Part shown: positions 1-12,201 of the stretch, one piece after another
Position numbering within the stretch: the stretch's first letter is position 1
Layout of the letters: every line of letters starts with the position of its first letter
DNA from: Saussurea involucrata
Lineage: Eukaryota; Streptophyta; Magnoliopsida; Asterales; Asteraceae
DNA: 64,000 nucleotides
Assembly: GCA_033807775.1 (NCBI GenBank)
Contig: CM066315.1
Coordinates: 9,242,501-9,306,500, forward strand
Reading direction: 5' to 3'
The notes under the pieces: generated by a model
Told to the model about the DNA's origin: nothing
The model's input: only the letters and a program-made list of their open reading frames with translations
Databases searched by the model: none
Position numbers and translations under genes: made by a program

Positions 1-434
1 GACGTCCCTCTCCTTCCACATCTGACGAAGATGAGGAAGACGACGACAGGCCCCCTTCCGGTGGATATCAGCAGCAGCCCCCTTCCTCCTCCTATCCGCG
101 GCCCCCTTCCTCCTCCTATCGGCCGCCCCCTTACGATCCATATCAGGCGGCCCCTTCCTATGGGTCACATCGTGGCAATCATGACTACCTGTGGGACTAC
201 GTCCACGGGCCGCTAGAGTCACGTGTAGAGTTTCTGGAGGGAGTCTGGAGACAATTTGGCGCTGTCCATGTTAGTGTTTAACTTAATTTGTTGGCCACGT
301 TTATTTAGTTTGTATATTAATATTACGTTATAAATTTGTTTCAGCTGTCGAGTACGACACCGATCCCCGCTCCGTTCGGACTGCGGGCACAGCCGACGTT
401 TGGCACCACATCATTTCCGTCATTCTCGGTGAGT

Positions 435-834
435 GTAAGTCACACTTATTTATGGCATTATAGTTATATGTTAGTTATAGTTATATGTTAGTTCCTAAGT
501 TTCTAACTATTTTAATGATCAATGTCACGCAGGCCGCGATGTCGGGGGCCGGGATGTCGGGGGCCTACACATCGGCACCCTATTCTACTATCCCGGAGAG
601 TGTAAGTCACAATGAGTAACCATTATAGTTATATGTTAGTTCATAAGTTTGTAACTCTTATAATGATCAATGTCACGCAGGCCGGGATGTCGGGGGCATA
701 CACCTCCCAGATGCCGCCGTTTGGCACGACATCCTATTCTACTATCCCGGAGAGTGTAAGTCACACTGAGTAACCATTATAGTTATATGTTAGTTCCTAA
801 TTTTGTAACTCTTATAATGATCAATGTCACGCAG
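435..834 (+). repeat. Tandem intron-exon duplication in the ULP1-like gene
   Basis: Introns 435-532, 602-680 and 756-834 all begin GTAAGTCACA and end AATGATCAATGTCACGCAG. The last two are both 79 nt and differ at only a handful of positions. The enclosed exons (533-601, 681-755 and the start of 835-987) encode variants of AGMSGAYTS followed by SYSTIPES. All exon lengths are multiples of three, so each duplication keeps the frame. Confidence 0.85.
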
Positions 835-1925
835 GCCGGGATGTCGGGGGCATACACCTCCCAAATGTCGGGGGCCGGGATGTCGGGGGCATTCACGGAC
901 ATCTTTGGCGCTCCGGCCTGAGAGTATTACCGGCCGAAAATGTCGGGGCCGTCGTCGTACGTCACACCGCCAGTGCACAGGCATACTGTAAGTTATTTTG
1001 GTTTAATTGTGAACATTTCCTAAATTGTACTTAAAACATCTAATAACTTAATTTTTAGATGATGGGGTCTTCTATTGTCGAGGAGCACTTCTCGGAGCCG
1101 GATCCGGAAGATGACCCGATGGATGTTGTAGATCCACCACCACAGGTGACCCCGCTCCCTCAAAAGCGGTCACACTTCATTTCCCAATTTCTTCGTTTCC
1201 CGTTTGGGCAACAAGGATCTACGACACCACCGGCCGCTAAAAAGAAAGCAAAGAAAGCGGGGGGAAAGAAGGGACGAAAGAACAAAAAGGGAAAGGAGCC
1301 TTCACCGGATCCTCTTGAGGGACCAGAAATATTGAGGATGTGCAAGACTGGTCGCCTCCCCAACTTGACATTCACCCCTTACGGGGGCTTAGAAATCAAC
1401 CCCTCGTTTTTCAAAACATTGCTTGCGGATGACCCTGTGAACTCTGACTTAGACGATACGGTTAGTATGAAGTTAAATTATAGTCATATATAATCAAATA
1501 TATTTATATTACATGTCTAACCATCTATTTTTTATGCATAGCACGTCGATTCTTGGGTTAGCCTGTTGCAAAAACATCGTGGCGTAGAAACGAGGTGGAC
1601 CATCATTATAACACCCTAAAATTCAGGGCCAATTTAAACCTCAAAATATACATGTTATGATCATCAAAATATCAGACTTTTATAAACCGAAGGGTCATAA
1701 GTAAATTTCTATATATACACAAAGTCGTCTAACTTAAATAGTCTGATCAATCTAATTATACATCACAATAAGATCAACTAGATTATCTAAGGCTCGTCCC
1801 AAAAGTCCTCAAAAGAATATCTTGATCCTTCGTTATCGTCGAGTCTGATTCCTTTCAACTGAAATCTCACTTCCCAAACTATATCCCAGAGCCAGTACCT
1901 GGTAAGACAGTTTAATTTGAAACAT

Positions 1926-1944
1926 TAGGCTTTCGCCTAGTGAG
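1926..1944 (-). promoter_or_regulatory. Conserved LTR hairpin (gypsy 1, 3' LTR)
   Basis: On the minus strand: CTCAC followed by TAGGC-GAAA-GCCTA. It starts 332 nt before the LTR 3' end at 1607. Confidence 0.65.
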
Positions 1945-2756
1945 ATTATCCAAATCAAATTAAAATTAATCAACAAAAATATTAACAGATATACCAAACC
2001 TGTTATCAACAATCTTACCATACCAAGCTCTTATCGACCAATGGAATCCACTTATTCCCTTACTCATGACTAATTCATCTAGTCATCATACTATCAACGA
2101 GAATTACTATAAATCCCACCGGACTTATAAATAACTCTAACTCCCAGAAATTACAGTTTCCAAACCTGCTTCTTTCTGAATTAGGATGTCAAATCCTCAA
2201 CAATAAAGATATCTCATCTTTCGCTTGAAATGGGAATTACAACTCCGAGTCTGCCATTCCTCATTTCATTTCCTCCCCATCTTGAATCACTGGTCTCAAA
2301 TGAGATTTCCTTTTTATCGCGATCAACAACCACCAGAGACCCTCACAGATGATTCACGATTCACTCCAACAACTAGAATTACATCCTAACGGTCCCCAGC
2401 TAGTAAACGGTTCTCATTATACCGTACTATATGCCCACTAGACCAGATGTAGATTTCTAGCCAACGCCACACAATAACTGTGTATCATCACTCATTCTAT
2501 TGTATACTAAAGCTATACAATTCAACATATATTCTATATCTCTATGTACAGAATATTAATTTCAACGATTATCCCTACTTTGCCATTTAGCATCGGGGAT
2601 CAACATCTCAATATTTAACTACAGCTCCGGACTCATAAATAAGTCCTTACAATTTAACATAGCATGGTTTTTACATCAACAACAGAGTTATAAACATATA
2701 ACAAATAGCATTTACATATCAGATTGTATGTCACATAACAGCCTCAAAGTACTACT

Positions 2757-2960
2757 GAAAGTCAACAACTTTTCGCAAGCTACTGTAGCGAAAACTACAC
2801 TTTTCGCAAGCCAAAGCTGCGAAAACTTCCACTTTTCGCAACCCACTATTGCGAAAGCCTCACTTCTCGCAACCCTCTATTGCGAAAACCTCAGAACTCG
2901 CAACCCTTGGTTGCGAAAACCTCACTTTTCGTAACCCACTGTTGCGAAAAGTCACTGTTC
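2757..2960 (-). repeat. TTCGCAA palindrome array in the gypsy 1 3' LTR
   Basis: About ten alternating TTTTCGCAA and TTGCGAAAA blocks 10-25 nt apart, each neighbouring pair able to form a short stem. Confidence 0.85.
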
Positions 2961-3559
2961 ATCGTCTTCTCTACAGATTCAGTTCTTTATTTAACTCAAT
3001 AGGCTTACCAGTTTCATAATTAAACCACACCATTGAGATTATATGCAAGTATAACATATCTCTAATCACTTTTAATTGCTTAATTTCAATAAGAATGAAT
3101 AACTCACCTGGGTATTCTTGAACACAGTGTTCTTCCAAAATCAAAGGCTTAATCAACAGCTTAATCAAATCTGGACAGAATACTATAATTAAAATCTGTG
3201 GAGATGAATGATACTAACAGAGAAATTAAATTCTTACCACAAAAATACCAAACGATTTCCTTTCTCAAAAATCTATCTCTCTCTCTGCTTCGTTCTATCT
3301 CCCTCTCGCTATTCCTCTGATTTTCTTTTCTTTTTCTTTTAGAAAACCAACCACAGAAAATCAGTATTATCAAATACTGATTTACTCCTAAGGTGACACC
3401 TCACATAAAGCATGAGTCATTAACCCATTTTCCAATTTATACCTCAAACTTCCAAATAATTGCCAATCAACCCTCCAAGTTAATTTTCTCCTAACTAAAT
3501 TGTACCAAAAATACAATTTATATCATATTAATTTACAATGGAAATTTCGGGGTGTTACA

Positions 3560-6500
3560 ATACTCCCCAACTTAAAAGGATTTCATCCCCGAAATCACTC
3601 TAAGGCAAACAATCGAGGGTATCGTTTCATCATTTCTTCCTCCGACTCTAAAACCACATTAACAATTCAAAGATATAATACCATAATACCTATAATCAAT
3701 CTCTTAGATTGTAATTTATCAAAATATTTCTCTAAGATCGATTCTCGCTCCTTCACATAACAACTTTTCTCATCGATTATGCTTCAATAACTATGACAAT
3801 CCATCATTGCATCCATGACTTACACGTTTCTTTGATACAAAATGCTATCACCTTCTCACATTACTATCGCACCACACAAACACGCTGCAACCAAGCACTA
3901 AGGGGTTGTATATCAAAAGGTGATAACTCCATTGAACTTGTAGTATAACTACCTTCTTAAGTCCAATCTTTCTATCCTTGCTTCCCCACGTTAGTATGGA
4001 ATACTATATTTCAAGTATTAGTTGTCTCTTTCTCCCAACTTTCCATATACCGATAGTATTTTCTCATTTCGAAACATAACTAAACAGTTTCACCAAGATT
4101 TCTAACTTAAAACATTCAACTAAATTATCTTTAAACGACATTACCGTTCGAAGTTATTACCATTCTTAAATCTTCAACTATACATTTCTCGTACATTTCT
4201 TTCACACATGAAGAGCAACTTATATTCCTTAACGACCTTACCTCCGCTACACCACATTGGCCGACATACTCATCATTTTTATTAAACTTCCAGAGATTCA
4301 GAATACAACTTAATTGGCACCTCATACCATCAAAATTTCTTTGGATAAACACTCACCATTGCCCCGACATTCTATTCCGATATAAGCCATATTACCACGC
4401 CATCTTACAACCCACATGCTTCATCAACTTTATTAACAAATAGTACCTTCCAACCGGAATTTTTTGAAACTTCCATTTGGATACTTCCTCTTTCTAACAT
4501 CACGTCTCATACTAGATGGCACATGTATCTTGGTAATTAATGCTACTACTCGTTCGTACCATTTTCCACCCATAACATTTACCACTGACCATGTCTCTCA
4601 TAGTCATTCTCACACCAATAATTTTATAATCCTGTTTTCTCGCCCAAATACCCGAGTCTATATCACTAAATATCTCCTCCCCAACTTTAGTTGAACTACC
4701 ACTCACGATTTTCTATTTAACTTGAACTTATTCGTTCTTACTAACTCTTTGTGGTTCCAATACGTTGTATAGACAGGGTACAATCCCTCACAGATCAACA
4801 CAATCTATACACCCCCTTTGTTCATCTCTAATATTTCATCTTTTATAAATCTTCCACATCGTAAGTAAACACTTATCTAAAAGCAACAGTCCTTCACTGT
4901 TCTAACAATCCCACAAAGTGATCCTTCAACTTTTAAGCTTCTGATTTAAACTTAACATTCATACATGATCCCAAAAGGATAACCAATGCATTCATGTCAT
5001 ATAAATTTAAATTTACAATACTGCCCATGCAAGTTCAACCCCAAGCCTACGTCAAGCTTATCAAATCGGGTCAAAGTTCTTAAGACTTAACTGAGTCCAA
5101 AACCGAATCATCTACTCAAATGATCTAAAGATTATTTATCAATATCAACTCACGCAATTTAAATACATCTAACTCACATTATGCAACATACGCTTCGAGG
5201 CGTGAAAATCTTACGACCCTTTATTGCTACTTTCCCAATGAAATCAATTCATTTGCAAGTACACGTAAATGCAACTCTTTTCATACTCCTCAATATATAT
5301 AATACGCCCAGGTTCATTAGTTCCAAAGATACTAAGAACAAGTAAAATATCAAACAGTCTTCACACCTAAGACCAACACTTAAACTGTCACTGGTTCAAA
5401 TACAATGCAGTTAAGCATATAATACATCCAATACTCCATCTCGAGTCATTAAAACTGACAAACATTCAAAAGACTTCTTTGAATATAAATCAAGCCTTTA
5501 AGGCCAAAATATTCGTTTGGTTTAAACATGTGCCACTCATACGATTTCGTAAACCAAAATACATTGTTACTCAAACTCTTTACCTTTTTGATTCCTTTAT
5601 TGACCATCGGCCCTAAATCAAAGGTTTATACTCAAAACTTTACATGGTTAAATTTGCCAAAATCTCTCAACTCATATGTCCATATTTTAAAATATATAAT
5701 ACATCAAAATTATTGCACACTCATAATATATTAGAAGCGCGTTTTGACTACATGTTGTATAACAATTAATCAAAACTTCTTTCATTAATAATTTATTCGA
5801 CAATCATCCAAAATCCCCCAATCGTCATACACAATAATATCCACATTGCGCATACCCTCTGCATAACAGCATGTCGGTACCGCTCACGGTTTCATTCCTA
5901 CCTGCACAGGCATACGCGGGATGCATCCAGACCGTACCCAGTGACAGACCACAAGACCTCATACACCTTACACAACTATCGTTTTCAAAGTCAATACTTG
6001 ACACGTCGACACTTTCTTAACCTTAAGGTCCTTAACTGAACCTAATTCTTCCTCTGGACACAACCGTCCCTCGTCAACTATATTCCTAGTCAGTGAACAA
6101 GGGTACAGATTCTCATGCAACCGACACTAAAGTCCACTTTTGACTCTCATACTGTTCATTTCTCATTTGAATACAATTATCAAAACCACAAACTTTCTCC
6201 CAAGGTTTATCCAACACCTCTCCACTCTTGGAGTTCTTTCTTAGCTTATAGCGTAATACTCTACGACCTAGTGAGGTCATAGCCTTCATGCATGACAATA
6301 TAATAAATAATTCAATCCCTTCTTTTCTCGTTTAAATAAACAACATTCGAAACAACGAGGGCACACACGATCCCAATCATTTTCATAACTCCCATGTACT
6401 ACACAACGATCTAAAAAAAAAATCGTTTGTATATAAATTTTCGTAAAACTCAATCTTTCTCAACCAAAAGATGTTGTTACAACAGTAATACGAAGATCTT

Positions 6501-7521
6501 TTTATACGACAAAAGTTTAAAATTTACTGACACAAAGTAAACTAGTCGTTTCTCAGACTCATTTATACGATATCATCAAATCAATACTTTTGTTGGTTAT
6601 AAAAAGTTTACTGATCAACACTTTCTTGACCTATTTGCTATCATACAACTTTTTTTATGTAAAGTATGAAATATTTTGCAAGTTGCTAAACTCCAAAATT
6701 TCGTTAGGCATCGTAATTGAAATTGCCCTTTTTCTTTAAATACATACTTGCACTACTAATTCATCCTTGAATAGAACTGTTATTTATACATTTGGTTTGA
6801 AATCAAGAAAACTCATGTAACACACACTAAAACACCATGCACAAAACTTACTCGCAATGAAGGCCGCTTACTCAAACAAGGTCAATCTTTTTATTTACGT
6901 AACTTATCATTGACACTCTACTTCCGACCAGAGGTCGCCCTCTCGGCCTTATAATAATTGCTATACATGCATTCCATGGCCCCCATACTCAACCAAGTCA
7001 TACTAATTCCGTCTTAATTAATCATCTCATACTCTATCTCTGCACATATCAAATCACCTATTAAAGGTTGCCTTGGGGGACTTTCATGAGTCCCGCCAAT
7101 TCCAGGTTGTCCTTCCAACCCCAATCATTTACCGATCTGTCCTCCAAAGGATTTTAGTGGTATAATCACAATCGTTCTATTATAACCTAATGGGATAACC
7201 ATAAGAAATGGTTATGCACATACCCCTATACAAAATGTACTTACCGATCGTTAGTCATTGTAACAATTTAGAAATAAGTATGCTCGCGTAACAATATATT
7301 CATAATCACAAGAGCTAATTGGAATTGTGAATATATCATACAGAAGAATCCTCGTTACCATTGTCTCCGTACCAACTTCTCATATCTCCGTCAATTCTAA
7401 GACTATCCCGTCTTAGTACTTCTACCCATCTCTCACAATCATAACTTAATTTATCTCAGCTTAAGTCTAAGTATCTCATCAGCATACTTAGTTCGCTTAA
7501 ACTAGAGCTCTGATACCATAC
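3560..7521 (-). other. Non-coding internal domain of gypsy element 1
   Basis: Next to the 3' LTR lie the polypurine tract (complement at about 3560-3580) and, at about 3590-3670, codons matching the last residues of the chromovirus pol of gypsy element 2 (motif EMKKRYPQLF). The remaining 3.8 kb is AT-rich, with stops in all frames and no recognisable gag, protease, RT or integrase. Mobilisation would need proteins from a relative such as gypsy element 2 (inference). Confidence 0.75.
7507..7518 (-). promoter_or_regulatory. Primer-binding site, initiator-Met tRNA (gypsy 1)
   Basis: On the minus strand it reads TGGTATCAGAGC, three bases inside the 5' LTR end. This is the standard site complementary to the 3' end of plant initiator-Met tRNA. 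Confidence 0.9.
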
Positions 7522-7840
7522 TGTAACACCCTAAAATTCAGGGCCAATTTAAACCTCAAAATATACATGTTATGATCATCAAAATATCAGACTTTTATAA
7601 ACCGAAGGGTCATAAGTAAATTTCTATATATACACAAAGTCGTCTAACTTAAATAGTCTGATCAATCTAATTATACATCACAATAAGATCAACTAGATTA
7701 TCTAAGGCTCGTCCCAAAAGTCCTCAAAAGAATATCTTGATCCTTCGTTATCGCCGAGTCTGATTCCTTTCAACTGAAATCTCACTTCCCAAACTATATC
7801 CCAGAGCCAGTACCTGGTAAGACAGTTTAATTTGAAACAT

Positions 7841-7859
7841 TAGGCTTTCGCCTAGTGAG
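7841..7859 (-). promoter_or_regulatory. Conserved LTR hairpin (gypsy 1, 5' LTR)
   Basis: Same TAGGC-GAAA-GCCTA hairpin behind CTCAC on the minus strand, again 332 nt from the LTR 3' end. Confidence 0.65.
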
Positions 7860-8671
7860 ATTATCCAAATCAAATTAAAATTAATCAACAAAAATATTAA
7901 CAGATATACCAAACCTGTTATCAACAATCTTACCATACCAAGCTCATATCGACCAATGGAATCCACTTATTCCCTTACTCATGACTAATTCATCTAGTCA
8001 TCATACTATCAACGAGAATTACTATAAATCCCACCGGACTTATAAATAACTCTAACTCCCAGAAATTACAGTTTCCAAACCTGCTTCTTTCTGAATTAGG
8101 ATGTCAAATCCTCAACAATAAAGATATCTCATCTTTCGCTTGAAATGGGAATTACAACTCCGAGTCTGCCATTCCTCATTTCATTTCCTCCCCATCTTGA
8201 ATCACTGGTCTCAAATGAGATTTCCTTTTTATCGCGATCAACAACCACCAGAGACCCTCACAGATGATTCAAGATTCACTCCAACAACTAGAATTACATC
8301 CTAACGGTCCCCAGCTAGTAAACGGTTCTCATTATACCGTACTATATGCCCACTAGACCAGATGTAGATTTCTAGCCAACGCCACACAATAACTGTGTAT
8401 CATCACTCATTCTATTGTATACTAAAGCTATACAATTCAACATATATTCTATATCTCTATGTACAGAATATTAATTTCAACGATTATCCCTACTTTGCCA
8501 TTTAGCATCGGGGATCAACATCTCAATATTTAACTACAGCTCCGGACTCATAAATAAGTCCTTACAATTTAACAGAGCATGGTTTTTACATCAACAACAG
8601 AGTTATAAACATATAACAAATAGCATTTACATATCAGATTGTATGTCACATAACAGCCTCAAAGTACTACT

Positions 8672-8876
8672 GAAAGTCAACAACTTTTCGCAAGCTACTG
8701 TAGCGAAAACTACACTTTTCGCAAGCCAAAGCTGCGAAAACTTCCACTTTTCGCAACCCACTATTGCGAAAACCTCACTTCTCGCAACCCTCTATTGCGA
8801 AAACCTCAGAACTCGCAACCCTTGGTTGCGAAAACCTCACTTTTCGTAACCCACTGTTGCGAAAAGTCACTGTTCA
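8672..8876 (-). repeat. TTCGCAA palindrome array in the gypsy 1 5' LTR
   Basis: Copy of the array at 2757-2960 with one base change visible within it. Confidence 0.85.
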
Positions 8877-10053
8877 TCGTCTTCTCTACAGATTCAGTTC
8901 TTTATTTAACTCAATAGGCTTACCAGTTTCATAATTAAACCACACCACTGAGATTATATGCAAGTATAACATATCTCTAATCACTTTTAATTGCTTAATT
9001 TCAATAAGAATGAATAACTCACCTGGGTATTCTTGAACACAGTATTCTTCCAAAATCAAAGGCTTAATCAACAGCTTAATCAAATCTGGACAGAATACTA
9101 TAATTAAAATATGTGGAGATGAATGATACTAACAGAGAAATTAAATTCTTACCACAAAAATCACCAAACGATTTCCTTTCTCAAAAATCTATCTCTCTCT
9201 CTGCTTCGTTCTATCTCCCTCTCGCTATTCCTCTGATTTTCTTTTCTTTTTCTTTTAGAAAACCAACCACAGAAAATCAGTATTATCAAATACTGATTTA
9301 CTCCTAAGGTGACACCTCACATAAAGCATGAGTCATTAACCCATTTTCCAATTTATACCTCAAACTTCCAAATAATTGCCAATCAACCCTCCAAGTTAAT
9401 TTTCTCCTAACTAAATTGTACCAAAAATACAATTTATATCATATTAATTTACAATGGAAATTTCGGGGTGTTACAATCATGCACACTATGTTCTTTCAGT
9501 GCATACTGATGGACCATCAAGGTCCCGCCTCCGTGATCGAAATATGCAATGGATCAGAAGGGACCTCTTGGACTCTCCTCGATAGGGTATGTAAATCGTT
9601 TTACTGTTATTTTATTTAATAACATATATGACATATATTGTAATATTTCAGGTGTACATCCCCATATGCTTGCATCCCAGACATTGGCTGCTTGGAGTGT
9701 TTGAACTAGACACTATGGTCATGACCCTATATGACAGCGACAAGGACGATCTCTGCAAACAACAATTGACAGATCAGATGCAATTGTTTAAAACAAAACT
9801 ATATACGTTCTTTTCATTGATAGGGGATCATAGACGTCGCGTAGTGTCAAGTATCTTTCGCACAAAGATCGCCAACCAAGTACCCCAGCAGACCGGGTTA
9901 TATGCGGATTGCGGTGTATGGGTATGTCGTAATGTCCAAAAGTTGATAAATAACGAGGACATATGGGTACACCCTAACGAAACCGAATATGAGGCCATGA
10001 ATTTCCGCCGACATATGGCGGAGTCAATTTATGCGCATTGTCTAATTAGTTAG

Positions 10054-10418
10054 GTTGTTTATGTAACATTAAATAATTGTTATTTTTACTATTAACTTAT
10101 TTTGTTAAAGTATTGTGATTACCTTACTGTTTACTTCATTTGGTTTATGCTAATTTCATCCAATTAATCAACTTTGAGTATCGATATCTCTTTCACACAT
10201 ACTCCAATTTGGACGCATTATGTATCATTTCGAAGCTCTCATATAGGAGAACATAAACCTACTAAAAGTCAGTTATATATAACACGTATATATATATATT
10301 TAAAAGCGTCCAAAGTTTAGTAAAACCCATATGATGAAGTAGTAATTCACAACTTCCTATCTATCTTTTAGACATTCTCCTCACCGTTTACAAACACACT
10401 CTCGTTTTTCTTAACACC
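10054..10418. other. Spacer between the ULP1-like and coiled-coil genes of MULE-1
   Basis: AT-rich, no open frame. It would hold the 3' end of the protease transcript and the promoter of the next gene. A TA-rich run near 10285-10300 is the only TATA-like stretch; no clear signal can be assigned. Confidence 0.4.
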
Positions 10419-11169
10419 ATGGATGGAGGTTCAAGATCAAGGGGGAACAGGTCAGCGAATGTGGCTGGAACTTCACGTTCGGGAGCCTACCAACCACTGA
10501 ACGATGGAGCTCGCCGGAGTACCTGGAAGGTACCGGAAACAGACGAGGAGTGGAGAAACTTGTAACATCCCGAAATTTCCATTGTAAATTAATAAGATAT
10601 AAATTGTATTTTTGGTACAATTTAGTTATGAGAAAATTAACTTGGAGGGTTGAATTGTTATTTTTGAGGGTTTGGGGTTATATTGGAAAATCGAGTTAAT
10701 GACTCATGCTTTTCTGTGAGGTGTCACATTAGGAGGAATCAGTGTTTGATAATACTGATTTCCTTTGTTTAGTATTCTAAAAAGAAAAGAAGAAAATCAA
10801 ACAGAGGAATATCGAGAGAGAGATAGAACGAGACAGAGAGAAAGATTTTAAAAAGGAGAAGAAGAAAGAAAGCTGTTGAATTGGATTTGTGGTAAGAGTT
10901 TATTTTCTTTGTTAGTATCATTCATCTCCATAGATTTTAATTAAGGTATTCTGTCCAGATTTGATTAAGCTGTTGATTAAGCCATTGAATTGGAAGTTTA
11001 CTATGTTCAAGAATACCCAGGTGAGTTATTCATTCTTGTTAAAATTAAGCAATTAAAAGTGTTATAGATATGCTATACTTGTATATGATATCAGTGGTAT
11101 GATTTGATTAAGAATTGGTAAGCTTAATGAGTCAAAGGAAGAACTGAATCGAAATGAAAGTGACGATGA

Positions 11170-11362
11170 ACAGTGACTTTGCGCAACAGTGTATTGCGAA
11201 AAGTGAAGTTTTCGCAACCAAGGGTTGCGAATTCTGGGCTTTTCGTAATAGAGGGTTGCGAAAAGTAGAGTTTTCGCAATAGTGGGTTGCGAGAAGTGGA
11301 CTTTTCGCAGCTTTGGCTTGCGAAAAGTGTAGCTTTTCGCTACTGTAGCTTGCGAAAAGTTT
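11170..11362 (+). repeat. TTCGCAA palindrome array in the gypsy 2 5' LTR
   Basis: Alternating TTGCGAAAA and TTTTCGCAA blocks, in the same relative position as in gypsy 1. Confidence 0.85.
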
Positions 11363-12182
11363 TGACTTTCAGTAGTAGTTTGAGGGTGTTATGTGTCATG
11401 CAATCTGATATGTATATGCTATTTGTTATATGTTTATAACTCTGTTGGTGATGTAAAAACCATGATATGTTAAATTGTAAGGACTTATTTATGAGTCCGG
11501 AGCTGTAGTTAAATGTTGAGATGTTGATCCCCGATGCTAAATGGCAAAGTAGGGATAATCGTTGAAATTAATATTCTGTACATAGAGATATAGAATATTT
11601 GTTGTATTGTATAACTTTAGTATACAATAGAAAGAGTGATGATACACAATTATTGTGTGGCGTTGGCTAGAAATATGCATCTGGTCTAGTGGGCATAAAG
11701 TGCGGTATAATGAGAACCGTTTACTAGCCAGGGGACCGTTAGGATGTATTTCTAGTTGTTGGAGTGAATCTTGAATCATCTGTGAGGGTCTCTGGTGGTT
11801 GTTGATCGCGATAAGAAGGAAATCTCATTTGAGACCAGTGATTCAAGATGGGGAGGAAACGAAATGAGGAATGGCAGACTTAGAGTTGTAATTCCCATTT
11901 CAAGCGAAAGATGAGATATCTTTATTGCTGAGGATTTGACATCCTAATTCAGAAAGAAGCAGGTTTGGAAACTGTAATTTCTGGGAGTTAGAGTTGTTTA
12001 TAAGTCCGGTGGGATTTATAGTAATTCTCGTTGATAATATGATGACTAGAGAAATTGGTCATAAGTAAGGGAATAGGTGGATTCCAATGGTAGATACGAG
12101 CTTGGTGTGGTAAGATGGTTGATAACAGGTTTGATATATCTGTTAATATTTTGTTGATTAATTTTAATTTGATTTGGATAAT

Positions 12183-12201
12183 CTCACTAGGCGAAAGCCT
12201 A
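12183..12201 (+). promoter_or_regulatory. Conserved LTR hairpin (gypsy 2, 5' LTR)
   Basis: CTCAC then TAGGC-GAAA-GCCTA; hairpin starts at 12188, 327 nt before the LTR end. TTACCAGGTAC follows about 20 nt downstream. Confidence 0.65.

Larger units (their letters stand above)
1607..3559 (-). repeat. 3' LTR of gypsy element 1
   Basis: About 1.95 kb, bounded by an imperfect TG (TA here) and GTTACA on the plus strand. It contains the TTCGCAA palindrome array and the conserved hairpin listed separately. Confidence 0.93.
1607..9475 (-). mobile_element. Gypsy element 1: non-autonomous LTR retrotransposon nested in the ULP1-like gene
   Basis: Two LTRs (1607-3559 and 7522-9475) are nearly identical, with about ten differences by eye. 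Both flanks carry the 5-bp duplication ATCAT (1602-1606 and 9476-9480). The initiator-Met tRNA primer site and the purine tract place its sense strand on minus. The internal domain has no gag or pol frame; only the last codons of a pol frame like that of gypsy element 2 survive beside the 3' LTR. The outer left end reads TATAAC instead of TGTAAC, a point change. The close LTRs imply a recent insertion. It belongs to the same family as gypsy element 2, to which its LTRs align over their full length with moderate divergence. Confidence 0.93.
7522..9475 (-). repeat. 5' LTR of gypsy element 1
   Basis: Full-length LTR, TGTAACACCC at the left and GGGTGTTACA at the right on the plus strand. It ends directly at the ATCAT duplication beside the resumed protease exon. 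Confidence 0.93.
3..10053 (+). pseudogene. ULP1-like (C48) cysteine-protease gene inside MULE-1, broken by a retrotransposon and a nonsense codon
   Basis: Exons readable in one continuous phase-0 frame: from before 3 to about 260, 345-434, 533-601, 681-755, 835-987, 1059-1460, 1542-1606 joined to 9481-9586, and 9652-10053 with stop TAG. The N-terminal part is acidic (SDEDEEDDD) then Pro/Ser/Tyr-rich, followed by Gly-Met-Ser repeats from duplicated exons. Exon 1059-1460 has a strongly basic lysine stretch (nuclear-signal-like). The last exon holds the ULP1 catalytic set: His in HPRHWLLGVF, Asp in LYDSD, and QTGLYADCGVWVC with the nucleophile Cys. ULP1 proteases cleave SUMO or related isopeptide bonds, usually in the nucleus; activity here is unknown. 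Breaks: TGA at 919-921 where a Trp codon would fit, and a 7.9-kb gypsy insertion in exon 7. The 5' end lies outside the window. Confidence 0.75.

Noticed and set aside
31..216. Pro/Ile-rich frame beginning ATGAGGAAGACG
   Set aside because: Another frame of the same DNA gives an acidic then Pro/Tyr-rich protein that continues in phase through the exons downstream.
2728..2934. Frames inside the gypsy 1 LTRs (also 8643-8849)
   Set aside because: They translate the TTCGCAA array; no homologue features, and they are duplicated by the LTRs.
2757..2960. Regularly spaced short repeats that could suggest a CRISPR-like array
   Set aside because: Plant nuclear DNA; units are alternating inverted 9-mers with irregular spacing inside an LTR, and spacers are copied with the LTR.
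11537..11779. Minus-strand frame in the gypsy 2 LTRs (also 18484-18726)
   Set aside because: Present only as an LTR duplicate, antisense and without protein character.
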